Shown here one piece after another: positions 1 to 7,972 of a DNA stretch of 64,000 bases (position 1 is the stretch's first letter; each line of letters starts with the position of its first letter). The notes below the pieces were generated by a model. The model made no database searches. It saw only the letters and a program-made list of their open reading frames with translations, and had not been told where the DNA came from. The translations under genes were made by a program, and so were the position numbers. Source of the DNA: Streptomyces composti (GTDB lineage: Bacteria; Actinomycetota; Actinomycetes; Streptomycetales; Streptomycetaceae); contig NZ_JAATEM010000014.1 in NCBI RefSeq assembly GCF_012034205.1, forward strand, positions 62,001 through 126,000, in the 5' to 3' direction.

Positions 1-834
1 CTTGACGGCTCCGGGCAGGCACCCCTCGGGCGCGAGCCGGTCGATGAACGCGGTGCTCTCCTCGAAGATCCGCGCCGCGTCGTGGTCCAACGTCGCCACG
101 TGGTAGCTGTGTTCCAGCAACACCTCGGTGACGTCCGTCGAGGAGATCCGGGCGAGGATCCGGGCCGTGTCGGCGGGCGGCACCACATGGTCCTGCGGGC
201 TGCGCAGCACCAGCAGCGGCTGGGTGACCTGCGGCAGCTCCCGGTCCACCAGCCGCAGGAAGGCGCGCAGGGAGTGCGCCGCGTGCAGCGGCACCCGGTC
301 GTACCCCGGCTCCCGCTGGACCGGCTTGGCGATGTCGCTGCCGATGCCCCTGGTGGTGGGCACCAGATGCCGCAGCACGGGCAGGGCGCGCGCCCCGAGA
401 CCGTGCACCCGGTTGGCCGGGTTGACCACCATCACCCCGCTCACCGCGTCACCGTGCCGTGCCGCCAGCCGCAGGGCCAGCGCGCCGCCCATCGACAGAC
501 CGGCCACGAACACCCGCTCGCACCGCTCCCGCAGCAGCCGCAGCTCCCGGTCCACCTCCGCGTACCAGTCCTGCCAGCCGGTGACCCGCAGGTCCTCCCA
601 GCGCGTGCCGTGCCCGGGCAGCAGCGGCAGCGAGACCGTCAGCCCCTGCCCGGCCAGGTGCGCGGCCCACGGGCGCAGCGACGCGGGCGACCCCGTGAAG
701 CCGTGGCAGAGGAGCACGGCGGTCTCGCCGCCCCGGTGGTGATACGGCTCGGCTCCGGTCAGGAGCGGCACGTCGGCCTCCTGTTCCTGGGACGGCGGTT
801 GCAGGACCTTCACCGTACGCGACCGCACTGACAC
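1..834 (-). CDS. Alpha/beta hydrolase (carboxylesterase/lysophospholipase-like), 3' end outside the window
   Basis: The reading frame is open from a GTG at 834 to the left edge, giving 278 codons without a stop. Translation of the minus strand shows an oxyanion region HGFTGSP, the nucleophile elbow GLSMGG (about 487-505) and a C-terminal HSYHVATLDHD segment that supplies the catalytic His. This is the layout of soluble monoacylglycerol lipase or carboxylesterase-type serine hydrolases of about 260-280 residues, so only a few residues are probably missing. No signal peptide is seen, so a cytoplasmic enzyme is inferred. In-frame GTGs at 828 and 813 are possible alternative starts. The substrate cannot be told from sequence. 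It diverges from the acyltransferase at 907, which suggests a lipid-related role but does not prove it. Confidence 0.85.
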   Translation of the reverse strand, partial: MSVRSRTVKVLQPPSQEQEADVPLLTGAEPYHHRGGETAVLLCHGFTGSPASLRPWAAHLAGQGLTVSLPLLPGHGTRWEDLRVTGWQDWYAEVDRELRLLRERCERVFVAGLSMGGALALRLAARHGDAVSGVMVVNPANRVHGLGARALPVLRHLVPTTRGIGSDIAKPVQREPGYDRVPLHAAHSLRAFLRLVDRELPQVTQPLLVLRSPQDHVVPPADTARILARISSTDVTEVLLEHSYHVATLDHDAARIFEESTAFIDRLAPEGCLPGAVK

Positions 835-906
835 CGACCAGGGCCGTCGGAGCTGTCGGCCGGGCTTGGGGTTAAGGTCTGAGCGACACATACAGGAGGC
901 ACTCGG

Positions 907-1659
907 TTGTTGTACGGCGCGATGAAGGTGACCATCGGGGGGCCGCTCAGGCTCGCCTTCAGGCCCTGGGTGGAAGGCCTGGAGAACGTCCCCGCCGAGG
1001 GTCCCGCGATCCTGGCCAGCAACCACCTGTCGTTCTCCGACTCGTTCTTCCTGCCGGCCGTGCTGGACCGCAAGGTCACCTTCATCGCCAAGGCCGAGTA
1101 CTTCACCACGCCGGGAGTCAAGGGCCGGCTCACCGCCGCCTTCTTCAAGGGCGTGGGCCAGCTGCCCGTGGACCGCTCCGGGGCGCGCGGCGCCGGTGAG
1201 GCCGCCGTCAAGAGCGGCATCGAGGTGCTGGAGCGCGGGGAGCTGTTCGGCATCTACCCCGAGGGCACCCGCTCGCCCGACGGCCGCCTCTACCGGGGCA
1301 AGCCCGGCGGCCTGGCCCGGGTGGCGCTCGCCACGGGCGCGCCCGTGATCCCGGTGGCCATGATCGACACGGAGAAGATCCAGCCGCCCGGCAAGATCGT
1401 CCCGAAGCTGATGCGCCCGGGCATCCGGATCGGCAAGCCGCTGGACTTCAGCCGCTACCAGGGCATGGAGCACGACCGCTTCGTGCTGCGGGCGGTGACC
1501 GACGAGGTGATGTACGAGATCATGAAGCTGTCCGGCCAGGAGTACGTCGACATGTACGCCACCGCCATGAAGCGGCAGCTCGCCGAGGCGGCCAAGGCCG
1601 AGAAGGCGGCCAGGGCCAAGCTCGCGCAGGCGGCGAGGGAACAGCGGCAGCCGGAGTAG
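907..1659 (+). CDS. 1-acyl-sn-glycerol-3-phosphate acyltransferase (PlsC family)
   Basis: This 250-residue protein carries the acyltransferase HX4D motif as NHLSFSD (H40, D45) and the glycerophosphate-binding EGTRS motif near residue 118. PlsC-type enzymes move an acyl chain to lysophosphatidate at the inner face of the membrane. The C-terminal 30 residues are Ala/Lys/Glu-rich and probably helical. The TTG start at 907 is chosen because AGGAGG lies seven bases upstream (894-899); a second TTG follows immediately. Several PlsC paralogues exist in streptomycetes, so exact acceptor specificity (lysophosphatidate or another lysolipid) is open. Confidence 0.9.
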   Translation: MLYGAMKVTIGGPLRLAFRPWVEGLENVPAEGPAILASNHLSFSDSFFLPAVLDRKVTFIAKAEYFTTPGVKGRLTAAFFKGVGQLPVDRSGARGAGEAAVKSGIEVLERGELFGIYPEGTRSPDGRLYRGKPGGLARVALATGAPVIPVAMIDTEKIQPPGKIVPKLMRPGIRIGKPLDFSRYQGMEHDRFVLRAVTDEVMYEIMKLSGQEYVDMYATAMKRQLAEAAKAEKAARAKLAQAAREQRQPE

Positions 1660-1680
1660 GCTTCGGCCCTCCGATCGGGG

Positions 1681-2940
1681 GTGGGGGAGTTGGCCAAGCG
1701 CGAGCGGGTCATGCGGATGTCGGTCGAGCTGCCGCTGTGGCGTGCCCTGGCCGCGTACCGCGTGCTCACCATGGTGTACGCCATCGGTCTGTTCGTCACC
1801 GCGCACGAGGAGTTCGCCCGGCCCTGGGTCGCCGTCGCCTACTACGCGGTGCTCGCCGGGTGGACGCTGGCCACGCTGCCGCGGGTGCAGAACGCGGCGA
1901 GCTGCACCAAGGGCTTCCTCGCCGCCGACCTCACCATCGCGCTGTCCGGCATCCTGCTCACCCTGGTCGCCGACTCGCCCGAGCGGATCGAGTCCGGCGG
2001 GCCCACCCTGCCGTCGATATGGACCGCCGGTTCGGTGCTGGCCTTCGCCATCAAGGGCGGCTGGCGCTGGGCGGCGCTCGCCTCCACCCTCGTCGCCGTG
2101 GTCAACCTGATCGAACGCGGCAGCCCGGCCCGCGACACCGTGCACAACGTGATCCTGGTGTGGGTCGCCTCCATCGCCATCGGCTACGTCGTCGAGGTGG
2201 CCCGCGCCTCCGAGCGCACCCTCGCCCGCGCCCTGGAGATCGAGGCCGCGACCCGGGAGCGGGAACGGCTCGCCCGGGACATCCACGACGGCGTCCTCCA
2301 GGTGCTGGCCATGGTGCAGCGGCGCGGCGCGGTGATCGGCGGCGAGGCGGCCGAGCTCGGCCGGCTGGCCGGCGAGCAGGAGGTCGCGCTGCGCACCCTG
2401 GTCTCCGGCGGCGTGGTGCCGGTGTCCCGGGCGTCGGAGGACGCCGCCGAGGGAGCGGTGGTGCGCACCGTGGAGGAGCCCGACGAGGACACCGGGGACG
2501 AACCGGTCGACCTGCGGGCCCTGCTCGCCCCGTACGCCGGGGCCCGGGTCAGTCTCGCCGAGCCGGGCGCCCCGGTGCGGCTCGCACCGGCCGCGGCGCG
2601 GGAGGTGGCCGCCGCCGTCGGCGCGGCCCTGGACAACGTGCGCAAGCACGCCGGGGAGCAGGCGCGGGCCTGGATCCTGGTCGAGGACGAGCCGGACGAG
2701 GTGATCGTCACCGTCCGCGACGACGGACCCGGCATCCCCGAGGGCCGGCTCGCCCAGGCCGAGGGCGAGGGCCGGCTCGGGGTGGCCCTGTCCATCCGGG
2801 GCCGGCTGCGCGACCTGGGCGGCAGCGCGGAGGTGATGTCGGTGCCCGGCCAGGGCACCGAGGTCGAGCTGAGGATTCCCAGGGCCGGCAACGGCCCGGA
2901 CGACACGAAGGACGCGCGGGGGAAGGCGGAACGCAGATGA
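1681..2940 (+). CDS. macS: Sensor histidine kinase, MacS-like
   Basis: A 419-residue membrane histidine kinase. The first 180 residues hold four or five hydrophobic segments, then comes the HisKA_3 dimerisation motif ARDIHDGVLQ with phospho-acceptor H202, then an HATPase domain with an N-box (NVRKHAGE) and a G-box (DDGPGIPEG). An acidic linker near residues 255-275 separates the two. The stop codon overlaps the start of the response regulator as ATGA at 2937-2940, so translation is coupled. Position and architecture match what I recall as MacS (SCO2121) of the MacRS system, linked to actinorhodin production and aerial growth. The GTG at 1681 follows the previous stop by 24 bases. Confidence 0.85.
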   Translation: MGELAKRERVMRMSVELPLWRALAAYRVLTMVYAIGLFVTAHEEFARPWVAVAYYAVLAGWTLATLPRVQNAASCTKGFLAADLTIALSGILLTLVADSPERIESGGPTLPSIWTAGSVLAFAIKGGWRWAALASTLVAVVNLIERGSPARDTVHNVILVWVASIAIGYVVEVARASERTLARALEIEAATRERERLARDIHDGVLQVLAMVQRRGAVIGGEAAELGRLAGEQEVALRTLVSGGVVPVSRASEDAAEGAVVRTVEEPDEDTGDEPVDLRALLAPYAGARVSLAEPGAPVRLAPAAAREVAAAVGAALDNVRKHAGEQARAWILVEDEPDEVIVTVRDDGPGIPEGRLAQAEGEGRLGVALSIRGRLRDLGGSAEVMSVPGQGTEVELRIPRAGNGPDDTKDARGKAERR

Positions 2941-3623
2941 CGGACACGAACGAAGGCGGCGGCCCGGTCAAGGTCATGGTGGTCGACGACCACCCGATGT
3001 GGCGCGACGCGGTCGCCCGCGACCTGTCCGAGTCGGGTTTCGAGGTGGTCGCCACGGCCGGCGACGGCGACCAGGCGGTCCGCCGCGCCAAGGCCACCGC
3101 CCCCGACGTGCTGGTCCTCGACCTGAACCTGCCCGGCAAGCCCGGCGTCCAGGTCTGCAAGGAGGTCGTGTCCGGCAACCCGGCGATACGGGTGCTGGTC
3201 CTCTCGGCAAGCGGGGAGCACGCCGACGTACTGGAGGCGGTGAAGTCGGGCGCCACCGGCTACCTGCTGAAGTCGGCGTCCACCGAGGAACTCCAGGACG
3301 CGGTCCGCCGCACCGCCGCCGGCGACCCGGTGTTCACCCCGGGCCTGGCCGGGCTGGTCCTCGGCGAGTACCGCCGCCTCGCCTCCGAGCCGGCCCCCGC
3401 CCCCGACGAGGAGCGGTCCCGGGCACCCCGGCTGACCGAGCGGGAGACCGAGGTGCTGCGCCTGGTCGCCAAGGGGCTGAGCTACAAGCAGATCGCCGAA
3501 CGGCTCGTCATCTCCCACCGCACCGTGCAGAACCACGTGCAGAACACCCTCGGCAAGCTCCAGCTGCACAACCGGGTCGAACTCGTCCGCTACGCCATCG
3601 AACGCGGCCTCGACGACGCGTGA
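2937..3623 (+). CDS. macR: NarL/LuxR-type response regulator, MacR-like
   Basis: A 228-residue response regulator: receiver domain (VVDDHPMWRDAV at the N-terminus, phospho-acceptor Asp about residue 62 in VLDLNLPGKPG, Lys in YLLKSAS), then a LuxR-type helix-turn-helix (LTERETEVLRLVAKGLSYKQ). It is the cognate partner of the kinase directly upstream, sharing the ATGA overlap. The family binds DNA as a dimer after phosphorylation. The link to MacR (SCO2120) rests on synteny and domain layout. Confidence 0.88.
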   Translation: MTDTNEGGGPVKVMVVDDHPMWRDAVARDLSESGFEVVATAGDGDQAVRRAKATAPDVLVLDLNLPGKPGVQVCKEVVSGNPAIRVLVLSASGEHADVLEAVKSGATGYLLKSASTEELQDAVRRTAAGDPVFTPGLAGLVLGEYRRLASEPAPAPDEERSRAPRLTERETEVLRLVAKGLSYKQIAERLVISHRTVQNHVQNTLGKLQLHNRVELVRYAIERGLDDA

Positions 3624-3676
3624 GACGCGGGTCACACTGACTCTTCGTCAGGCATCCGCGGCGAAGGGACTGTGCC

Positions 3677-4705
3677 ATGCGCGTCGGAGTACTGACCGGG
3701 GGCGGCGACTGCCCCGGCCTCAACGCCGTCATCCGGGCCGTCGTCCGCAAGGGCGTCCAGGAGTACGGCTACACCTTCACCGGCTTCCGGGACGGCTGGC
3801 GGGGCCCGCTGCAGGACCGCACCGTCCCCCTCGGCATACCGGCCGTCCGCGGCATCCTGCCCCGCGGCGGCACCGTCCTCGGCTCCTCCCGCACCAACCC
3901 GCTGAACGAGGAGGACGGCATCCGCCGCATCCAGGACACCTTGCGGCGGCGGGAGATCGACGCCCTCGTCACCATCGGCGGCGAGGACACCCTCGGAGTG
4001 GCCGCACTCCTCTCCGAGGAGCACGGCATCCCCTGCGTGGGCGTCCCCAAGACCATCGACAACGACCTGTCCGCCACCGACTACACCTTCGGCTTCGACA
4101 CCGCCGTCAACATCGCCACCGAGGCCATCGACCGGCTGCACACCACCGCCGAGTCCCACATGCGGGTCCTGGTCGTGGAGGTGATGGGCCGTCACGCCGG
4201 ATGGATCGCCCTGCACTCCGGACTGGCCGGCGGCGCCAACGTCATCCTCATCCCCGAGCAGCCCTTCGACATCGACCAGGTCTGCGCCTGGGTGACCTCC
4301 CGCTTCAAGGCCTCCTACGCGCCGATCGTGGTGGTCGCCGAGGGCGCCGTGCCCAAGGACGGCGACCTGGTGCTCAAGGACCAGTCGCTGGACTCCTTCG
4401 GGCATGTGCGGCTGTCGGGCATAGGGGAGTGGCTGGCGAAACAGATAGAGAAGCGGACCGGCCACGAGGCCCGCACCACCGTCCTGGGGCACATCCAGCG
4501 CGGCGGCACGCCCAGCGCCTTCGACCGCTGGCTCGCCACCCGCTTCGGCCTGCACGCCATCGACTGCGTGCGCGACCGCGACTTCGGGAAGATGGTCGCC
4601 CTGCGCGGCACGGACATCGTGCGCGTGCCGCTCGCCGCCGCCACCGCCCGCCTGAAGACCGTCGACCCGGCGCTGTACCAGGAGGTCGGCGTCTTCTTCG
4701 GCTGA
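3677..4705 (+). CDS. pfkA: 6-phosphofructokinase
   Basis: A 342-residue enzyme that phosphorylates fructose 6-phosphate in glycolysis. It starts with the nucleotide-binding GGGDCPGLN motif, contains PKTIDND and MGRHAGWIAL, and has the IGGEDT segment with Asp at position 104. Asp at this site usually marks pyrophosphate-dependent enzymes, but streptomycete members of this group are known to use ATP, so ATP is the likely donor. It starts 53 bases after macR on the same strand. The last codons and stop are partly repeated just downstream. Confidence 0.93.
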   Translation: MRVGVLTGGGDCPGLNAVIRAVVRKGVQEYGYTFTGFRDGWRGPLQDRTVPLGIPAVRGILPRGGTVLGSSRTNPLNEEDGIRRIQDTLRRREIDALVTIGGEDTLGVAALLSEEHGIPCVGVPKTIDNDLSATDYTFGFDTAVNIATEAIDRLHTTAESHMRVLVVEVMGRHAGWIALHSGLAGGANVILIPEQPFDIDQVCAWVTSRFKASYAPIVVVAEGAVPKDGDLVLKDQSLDSFGHVRLSGIGEWLAKQIEKRTGHEARTTVLGHIQRGGTPSAFDRWLATRFGLHAIDCVRDRDFGKMVALRGTDIVRVPLAAATARLKTVDPALYQEVGVFFG

Positions 4706-4736
4706 CACCCCTCGCGTTCTTCCTCGGCTGACACCC
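4694..4736 (+). repeat. Imperfect direct duplication over the pfkA stop codon
   Basis: The sequence TTCTTC...CGGCTGACACCC occurs at 4694-4710, where it encodes the last residues and stop of pfkA, and again at 4717-4736, with an exact 13-base core repeated 26 bases later. The second copy is non-coding. Confidence 0.7.
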
Positions 4737-4858
4737 GCGCGTCCACGGGGACCGACGGCGGCGAACCAGGGACCATCGGCCGCAGACCGGCCCCGCGGCC
4801 GGCGGCGAGAGTGGTGACGGAGCGGACAGCAGACCCGGTACGACCCCGGAGGGCAGCC

Positions 4859-5854
4859 GTGGACATCCTGGCGTTCGGCGTGCAGGCCGACGAGAAACCC
4901 CTGCTGGAGAGGGCCTTCCGGGGCCACCACGAGGTGCGCTGCCTCGACGTCTTCCTCAACGCCGACACCGCCCCCATCGCGGCCGGCCACGAGGCGGTCT
5001 CCACCAGCGTCAACTGCGACCTCGGCCCCGAGGCGCTCGACTGCCTCGCGGCCGGCGGCACCCGGATGATCGCCCAGCGCTCCACCGGCTTCAACAACAT
5101 CGACCTGGAGGTCGCCGAACGGCTCGGCCTGACGGTCGCCCGGGTGAAGTACTACTCGCCCTATTCGGTGGCCGAGTTCGCCTGGGCGCTCGCCATGGCC
5201 GTCAACCGCCGGATCGTGCGCGCCTCCCGGCGCACCCGCGACTTCGACTTCCGCCTCGACGGCCTGATGGGCCGCGACATGCACGGCCGCACCGCCGGCG
5301 TCCTCGGCACCGGACGGATCGGTGCGGCCTTCGCCCGCATCGCCCACGGCTTCGGCATGCGGCTGCTCGGCTGGGACGTCGCCGAGAACCCCGCCTGCCT
5401 GGACCTCGGCATGACCTATGTGCCCAAGGAGCAGCTGCTGGCCGAGTCCGACCTGGTCAGCCTGCATGTGCCGCTGGTGCCGGAGACCAGCCGGCTCATC
5501 GACGGGCCCGCCCTGAGGACCATGCGGGACGACGCCATCCTGATCAACTCCAGCCGCGGCGGCCTGATCGACACCGCCGCCCTCGTCGACGAGCTGCGCG
5601 CCGGCCGCTTCACCGGCGTCGGGCTCGACGTGTACGAGGCGGAGGCGGGCCTGTTCTTCCTGGACAAGTCCCTCACCCCCATCGAGGACGACGTCCTGGC
5701 CCGCCTCGTCACCTTTCCGAACGTGCTGGTCACCTCGCACCAGGCGTACTACACCGTGGACGCCGTCACCGAGATCATCGAGACCACGGTGCGCAACGTC
5801 CTCGACTACACCGCGGGCCGCCGCTCGGAGAACGTGCTGGTGCCTCGCAGCTGA
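4859..5854 (+). CDS. D-2-hydroxyacid dehydrogenase (D-lactate dehydrogenase-like)
   Basis: NAD-dependent reduction of a 2-keto acid to a D-2-hydroxy acid is inferred from family membership. Visible features are the Rossmann motif GTGRIG, the RSTGFNNID and NSSRGGLIDT catalytic Arg region, the VGLDVYEAE Glu region and the C-terminal TSHQAYYT His. A GTG at 4811 is in frame and upstream, but the GTG at 4859 is preferred: GGAGGG sits five bases before it and the protein then begins with the family's usual MDILAFGVQ-like strand, giving 331 residues. The 3' end overlaps the convergent anthranilate synthase gene by 49 bases. Lactate is the most likely product. Confidence 0.88.
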   Translation: MDILAFGVQADEKPLLERAFRGHHEVRCLDVFLNADTAPIAAGHEAVSTSVNCDLGPEALDCLAAGGTRMIAQRSTGFNNIDLEVAERLGLTVARVKYYSPYSVAEFAWALAMAVNRRIVRASRRTRDFDFRLDGLMGRDMHGRTAGVLGTGRIGAAFARIAHGFGMRLLGWDVAENPACLDLGMTYVPKEQLLAESDLVSLHVPLVPETSRLIDGPALRTMRDDAILINSSRGGLIDTAALVDELRAGRFTGVGLDVYEAEAGLFFLDKSLTPIEDDVLARLVTFPNVLVTSHQAYYTVDAVTEIIETTVRNVLDYTAGRRSENVLVPRS

Positions 5855-7686
5855 CCGATCAGCTCACGGACGATCGCCGCCCCGTTCAGCGTCAGCACCG
5901 ACTCCGGGTGGAACTGCACGCCCGCGAAGCCCGGGCCGCGCAGCGCGTGCACCTCGCCCGAGGAGTCGCGGCTCACCTCCACCCGGTGCGCGGCCAGTTC
6001 CCCGGCCGCCTCGTCGTCGCAGTGCGCCACGAAGCTGTTGTAGAAGCCGACCGTCTCCGGCCGCCCGAACAGGTCGATCCTGGTCTGCGCCCCCTGGTAC
6101 GGCACCTCCTTGCGGACGATCTCGAGCCCCAGCTCCGCCGCGATCAGCTCGTGCCCGAGGCAGACCCCCAGCACCCCGTGCCGGTGCGCCGCCAGCGCCT
6201 CCCCGGTCAGGGCGCGCAGCAGGCGCATCTTCGGGTCGCCCAGGTCGGAGGGGTCGCCGGGTCCGGGTCCGAGCACCAGCGGCCCCCCGTGCCCGCGTAC
6301 CGCCTCGCGCAGTCCCGGCTCGTCGTAGCGGCGGACCGTCACCTCGAGGCCGCCGGAACGCAGCACGTGGGCGAGCATCGCGGTGAAGGTGTCCTCCCCG
6401 TCCACCACCAGGGCGTGCCCGGTCAGCTCGGCGGACCGCTGCTGCATCCGCAGCCAGAACGGCGCGAGCGAGGCCCGCCGCCCGTCGAGCGCGGCCCGCA
6501 CCCGTGGGTCGTCGGCCAGCCGGGGACGCGCCCGCTCCGCCCGCGGACGGGCGGGCCGCACGCCCAGCGCGGCGAGCACCCCGGCCGCCTTGGCGTGGGT
6601 CTCCGCCACCTCGCTCGCCGGGTCCGAGCCGCGCACCAGCGTGGCCCCGACCGGTACCCTCAGCCGGCCGGCCGCGTCGATGTCGGCGGTGCGGATGAGG
6701 ATGGGCGAGTCCAGGGTCTGGGCGCCGCCCGCGTCCCGGCCGAGCAGCGCCAGCGCGCCCGCGTAGTAGCCGCGCCCGCCGGGCTCGTACCGCTCGATGA
6801 CCCGGCAGGCGTTCTGCACCGGCGAGCCGGTGACGGTGGCCGCGAACATGGTCTGCCTGAGCACCTCGCGCACATCCAGCGTGGACCGGCCGCGCAGCTC
6901 GTACTCGGTGTGCGCCAGATGGGCCATCTCCTTCAGCCGGGGCCCCACCACCACGCCGCCCATGTCGCCGACGGTGCACATCATCTTCAGCTCCTCGTCG
7001 ACCACCATCGACAGCTCCTCGATCTCCTTGCCGTCGGCGAGGAAACCGAGCAGGTGCTCGGGCGTGGGGCCCTCGGCGGGGTAGCGGTAGGTCCCGCTGA
7101 TCGGGTTCATCACGACGGTCCCGCCGGAGACCCGCACATGCACCTCGGGGCTGGCGCCCACCAGCGTGCGGTCCCCGGTGTGCACCACGAAGGTCCAGTA
7201 GGCGCCCCGCTCGCTGACCAGCAGCCGCCGGAACAGGGCGAGGGCGTCGGCCCTGCCGAACCCGGGGATGCCGCCCCGGTAGGTCCGCCGGATCACGAAG
7301 TTGGCGCCCTCGCCGCGCCCGATCTCGTCCCGCAGCACCCGGCCGACGATCTCGCCGTACTCCTCGTCACCGACGTCGAAGCCGCCGCCCTCGACCCGCA
7401 CCGCGTGGTCCGGGAGCTGCCCCAGCGCCTCGGCCAGCGGCAGCGTGCCGGACTCCTCGGGCGTCAGCACACAAAGCGGCGTCCCGTCGTCGCGGACGTC
7501 GAAGCCGCGCTCGCGGATCTGCCGGAACGGGACGAGGGCGAGGCCCTCGCCGGGCAGATCGGCGAGGCGCTCGTGCCGCGTGACCGGGCCGACGAGGACC
7601 TCGACCGTGTCGTGGTCGTGGCCCGGGGTGCGGCGGCGCAGCAGGGCGAAGGGGCGGGGATCGTCGAGCAGACCGAGCAGGTTCAC
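5806..7686 (-). CDS. trpE: Anthranilate synthase, fused TrpE-TrpG
   Basis: A 626-residue fusion that converts chorismate and glutamine to anthranilate, the first step of tryptophan synthesis. Residues 1 to about 425 form the chorismate-binding component (NPISGTYRYPAEG, DEELKMMCTVGDMGG). About 430-626 form the class I glutamine amidotransferase, with the nucleophile Cys in GVCLGHELIA and the His-Glu pair in FHPESV. The GTG at 7686 is chosen because the protein then starts with NLLGLLDD and AAGGAG lies nine bases upstream. A Trp-codon leader and attenuator hairpin lie 5' of the gene, so expression should fall when charged tRNA-Trp is plentiful. Phenazine-type PhzE fusions look similar, but the attenuator and the neighbouring DAHP synthase favour tryptophan supply. 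Confidence 0.93.
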   Translation of the reverse strand: MNLLGLLDDPRPFALLRRRTPGHDHDTVEVLVGPVTRHERLADLPGEGLALVPFRQIRERGFDVRDDGTPLCVLTPEESGTLPLAEALGQLPDHAVRVEGGGFDVGDEEYGEIVGRVLRDEIGRGEGANFVIRRTYRGGIPGFGRADALALFRRLLVSERGAYWTFVVHTGDRTLVGASPEVHVRVSGGTVVMNPISGTYRYPAEGPTPEHLLGFLADGKEIEELSMVVDEELKMMCTVGDMGGVVVGPRLKEMAHLAHTEYELRGRSTLDVREVLRQTMFAATVTGSPVQNACRVIERYEPGGRGYYAGALALLGRDAGGAQTLDSPILIRTADIDAAGRLRVPVGATLVRGSDPASEVAETHAKAAGVLAALGVRPARPRAERARPRLADDPRVRAALDGRRASLAPFWLRMQQRSAELTGHALVVDGEDTFTAMLAHVLRSGGLEVTVRRYDEPGLREAVRGHGGPLVLGPGPGDPSDLGDPKMRLLRALTGEALAAHRHGVLGVCLGHELIAAELGLEIVRKEVPYQGAQTRIDLFGRPETVGFYNSFVAHCDDEAAGELAAHRVEVSRDSSGEVHALRGPGFAGVQFHPESVLTLNGAAIVRELIGQLRGTSTFSERRPAV

Positions 7687-7752
7687 GGGTCCGGGCTCCT
7701 TGTCGGGGTGTGGGAGACGACCGGGAGAGGGAGCGGGCCCGCCGCGAAACGC

Positions 7753-7779
7753 CGAAGGCCGCCCCTCGGGCGGCCTTCG
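7753..7779 (-). terminator. Attenuator hairpin in the trp leader
   Basis: A perfect 11-bp stem (7753-7763 with 7769-7779) closes a 5-base loop. It lies about 20 bases after the leader peptide stop and 67 bases before the trpE start on the transcribed strand. A short TTT follows rather than a long U run. Position and pairing fit a transcription attenuator. Confidence 0.8.
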
Positions 7780-7799
7780 CGGAGTCTGGGTACGCGCAG

Positions 7800-7862
7800 T
7801 CAGTGGGCCGCCGGACGAGCGGTCCACCACCAGTTCTGGTTCTGGGTCGAATGCGCGAGCAT
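7800..7862 (-). CDS. trpL: trp operon leader peptide
   Basis: A 20-codon reading frame starting with ATG at 7862 and ending TGA at 7800-7802. The peptide contains three consecutive tryptophans (residues 11-13, context QNWWWTARP) in a genome region where Trp is rare. It lies directly upstream of the attenuator hairpin and trpE, so ribosome stalling at the UGG run would report tRNA-Trp charging. A minus-strand TAGGGT (7874-7869) ends six bases before the ATG, so the transcript probably begins at or next to the start codon (leaderless). Similar leaders are known in front of streptomycete trpE genes. Confidence 0.9.
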   Translation of the reverse strand: MLAHSTQNQNWWWTARPAAH

Positions 7863-7972
7863 GCCCCGACCCTAGCGCATCGGCGCCGCCCGCGGCGGCG
7901 GCACGGCGAAGCCTCGTCTCATTTGGTGAGCGGCGGGATGGACGGGACGGCCGACCCCGTAATGTGGAAGTC
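7863..7972. promoter_or_regulatory. Divergent promoter region trpL / aroH
   Basis: On the minus strand TAGGGT at 7874-7869 is spaced six bases from the trpL ATG. On the plus strand TAATGT at 7960-7965 is spaced seven bases from the aroH GTG at 7973. Both are -10 boxes placed for leaderless transcripts. No good -35 match is seen for either. Confidence 0.6.

Noticed and set aside
1737..3623. A 628-codon frame over macS and macR
   Set aside because: Only its last 228 codons (macR) show a real protein; the first part is Arg/Pro/Gly shadow of macS.
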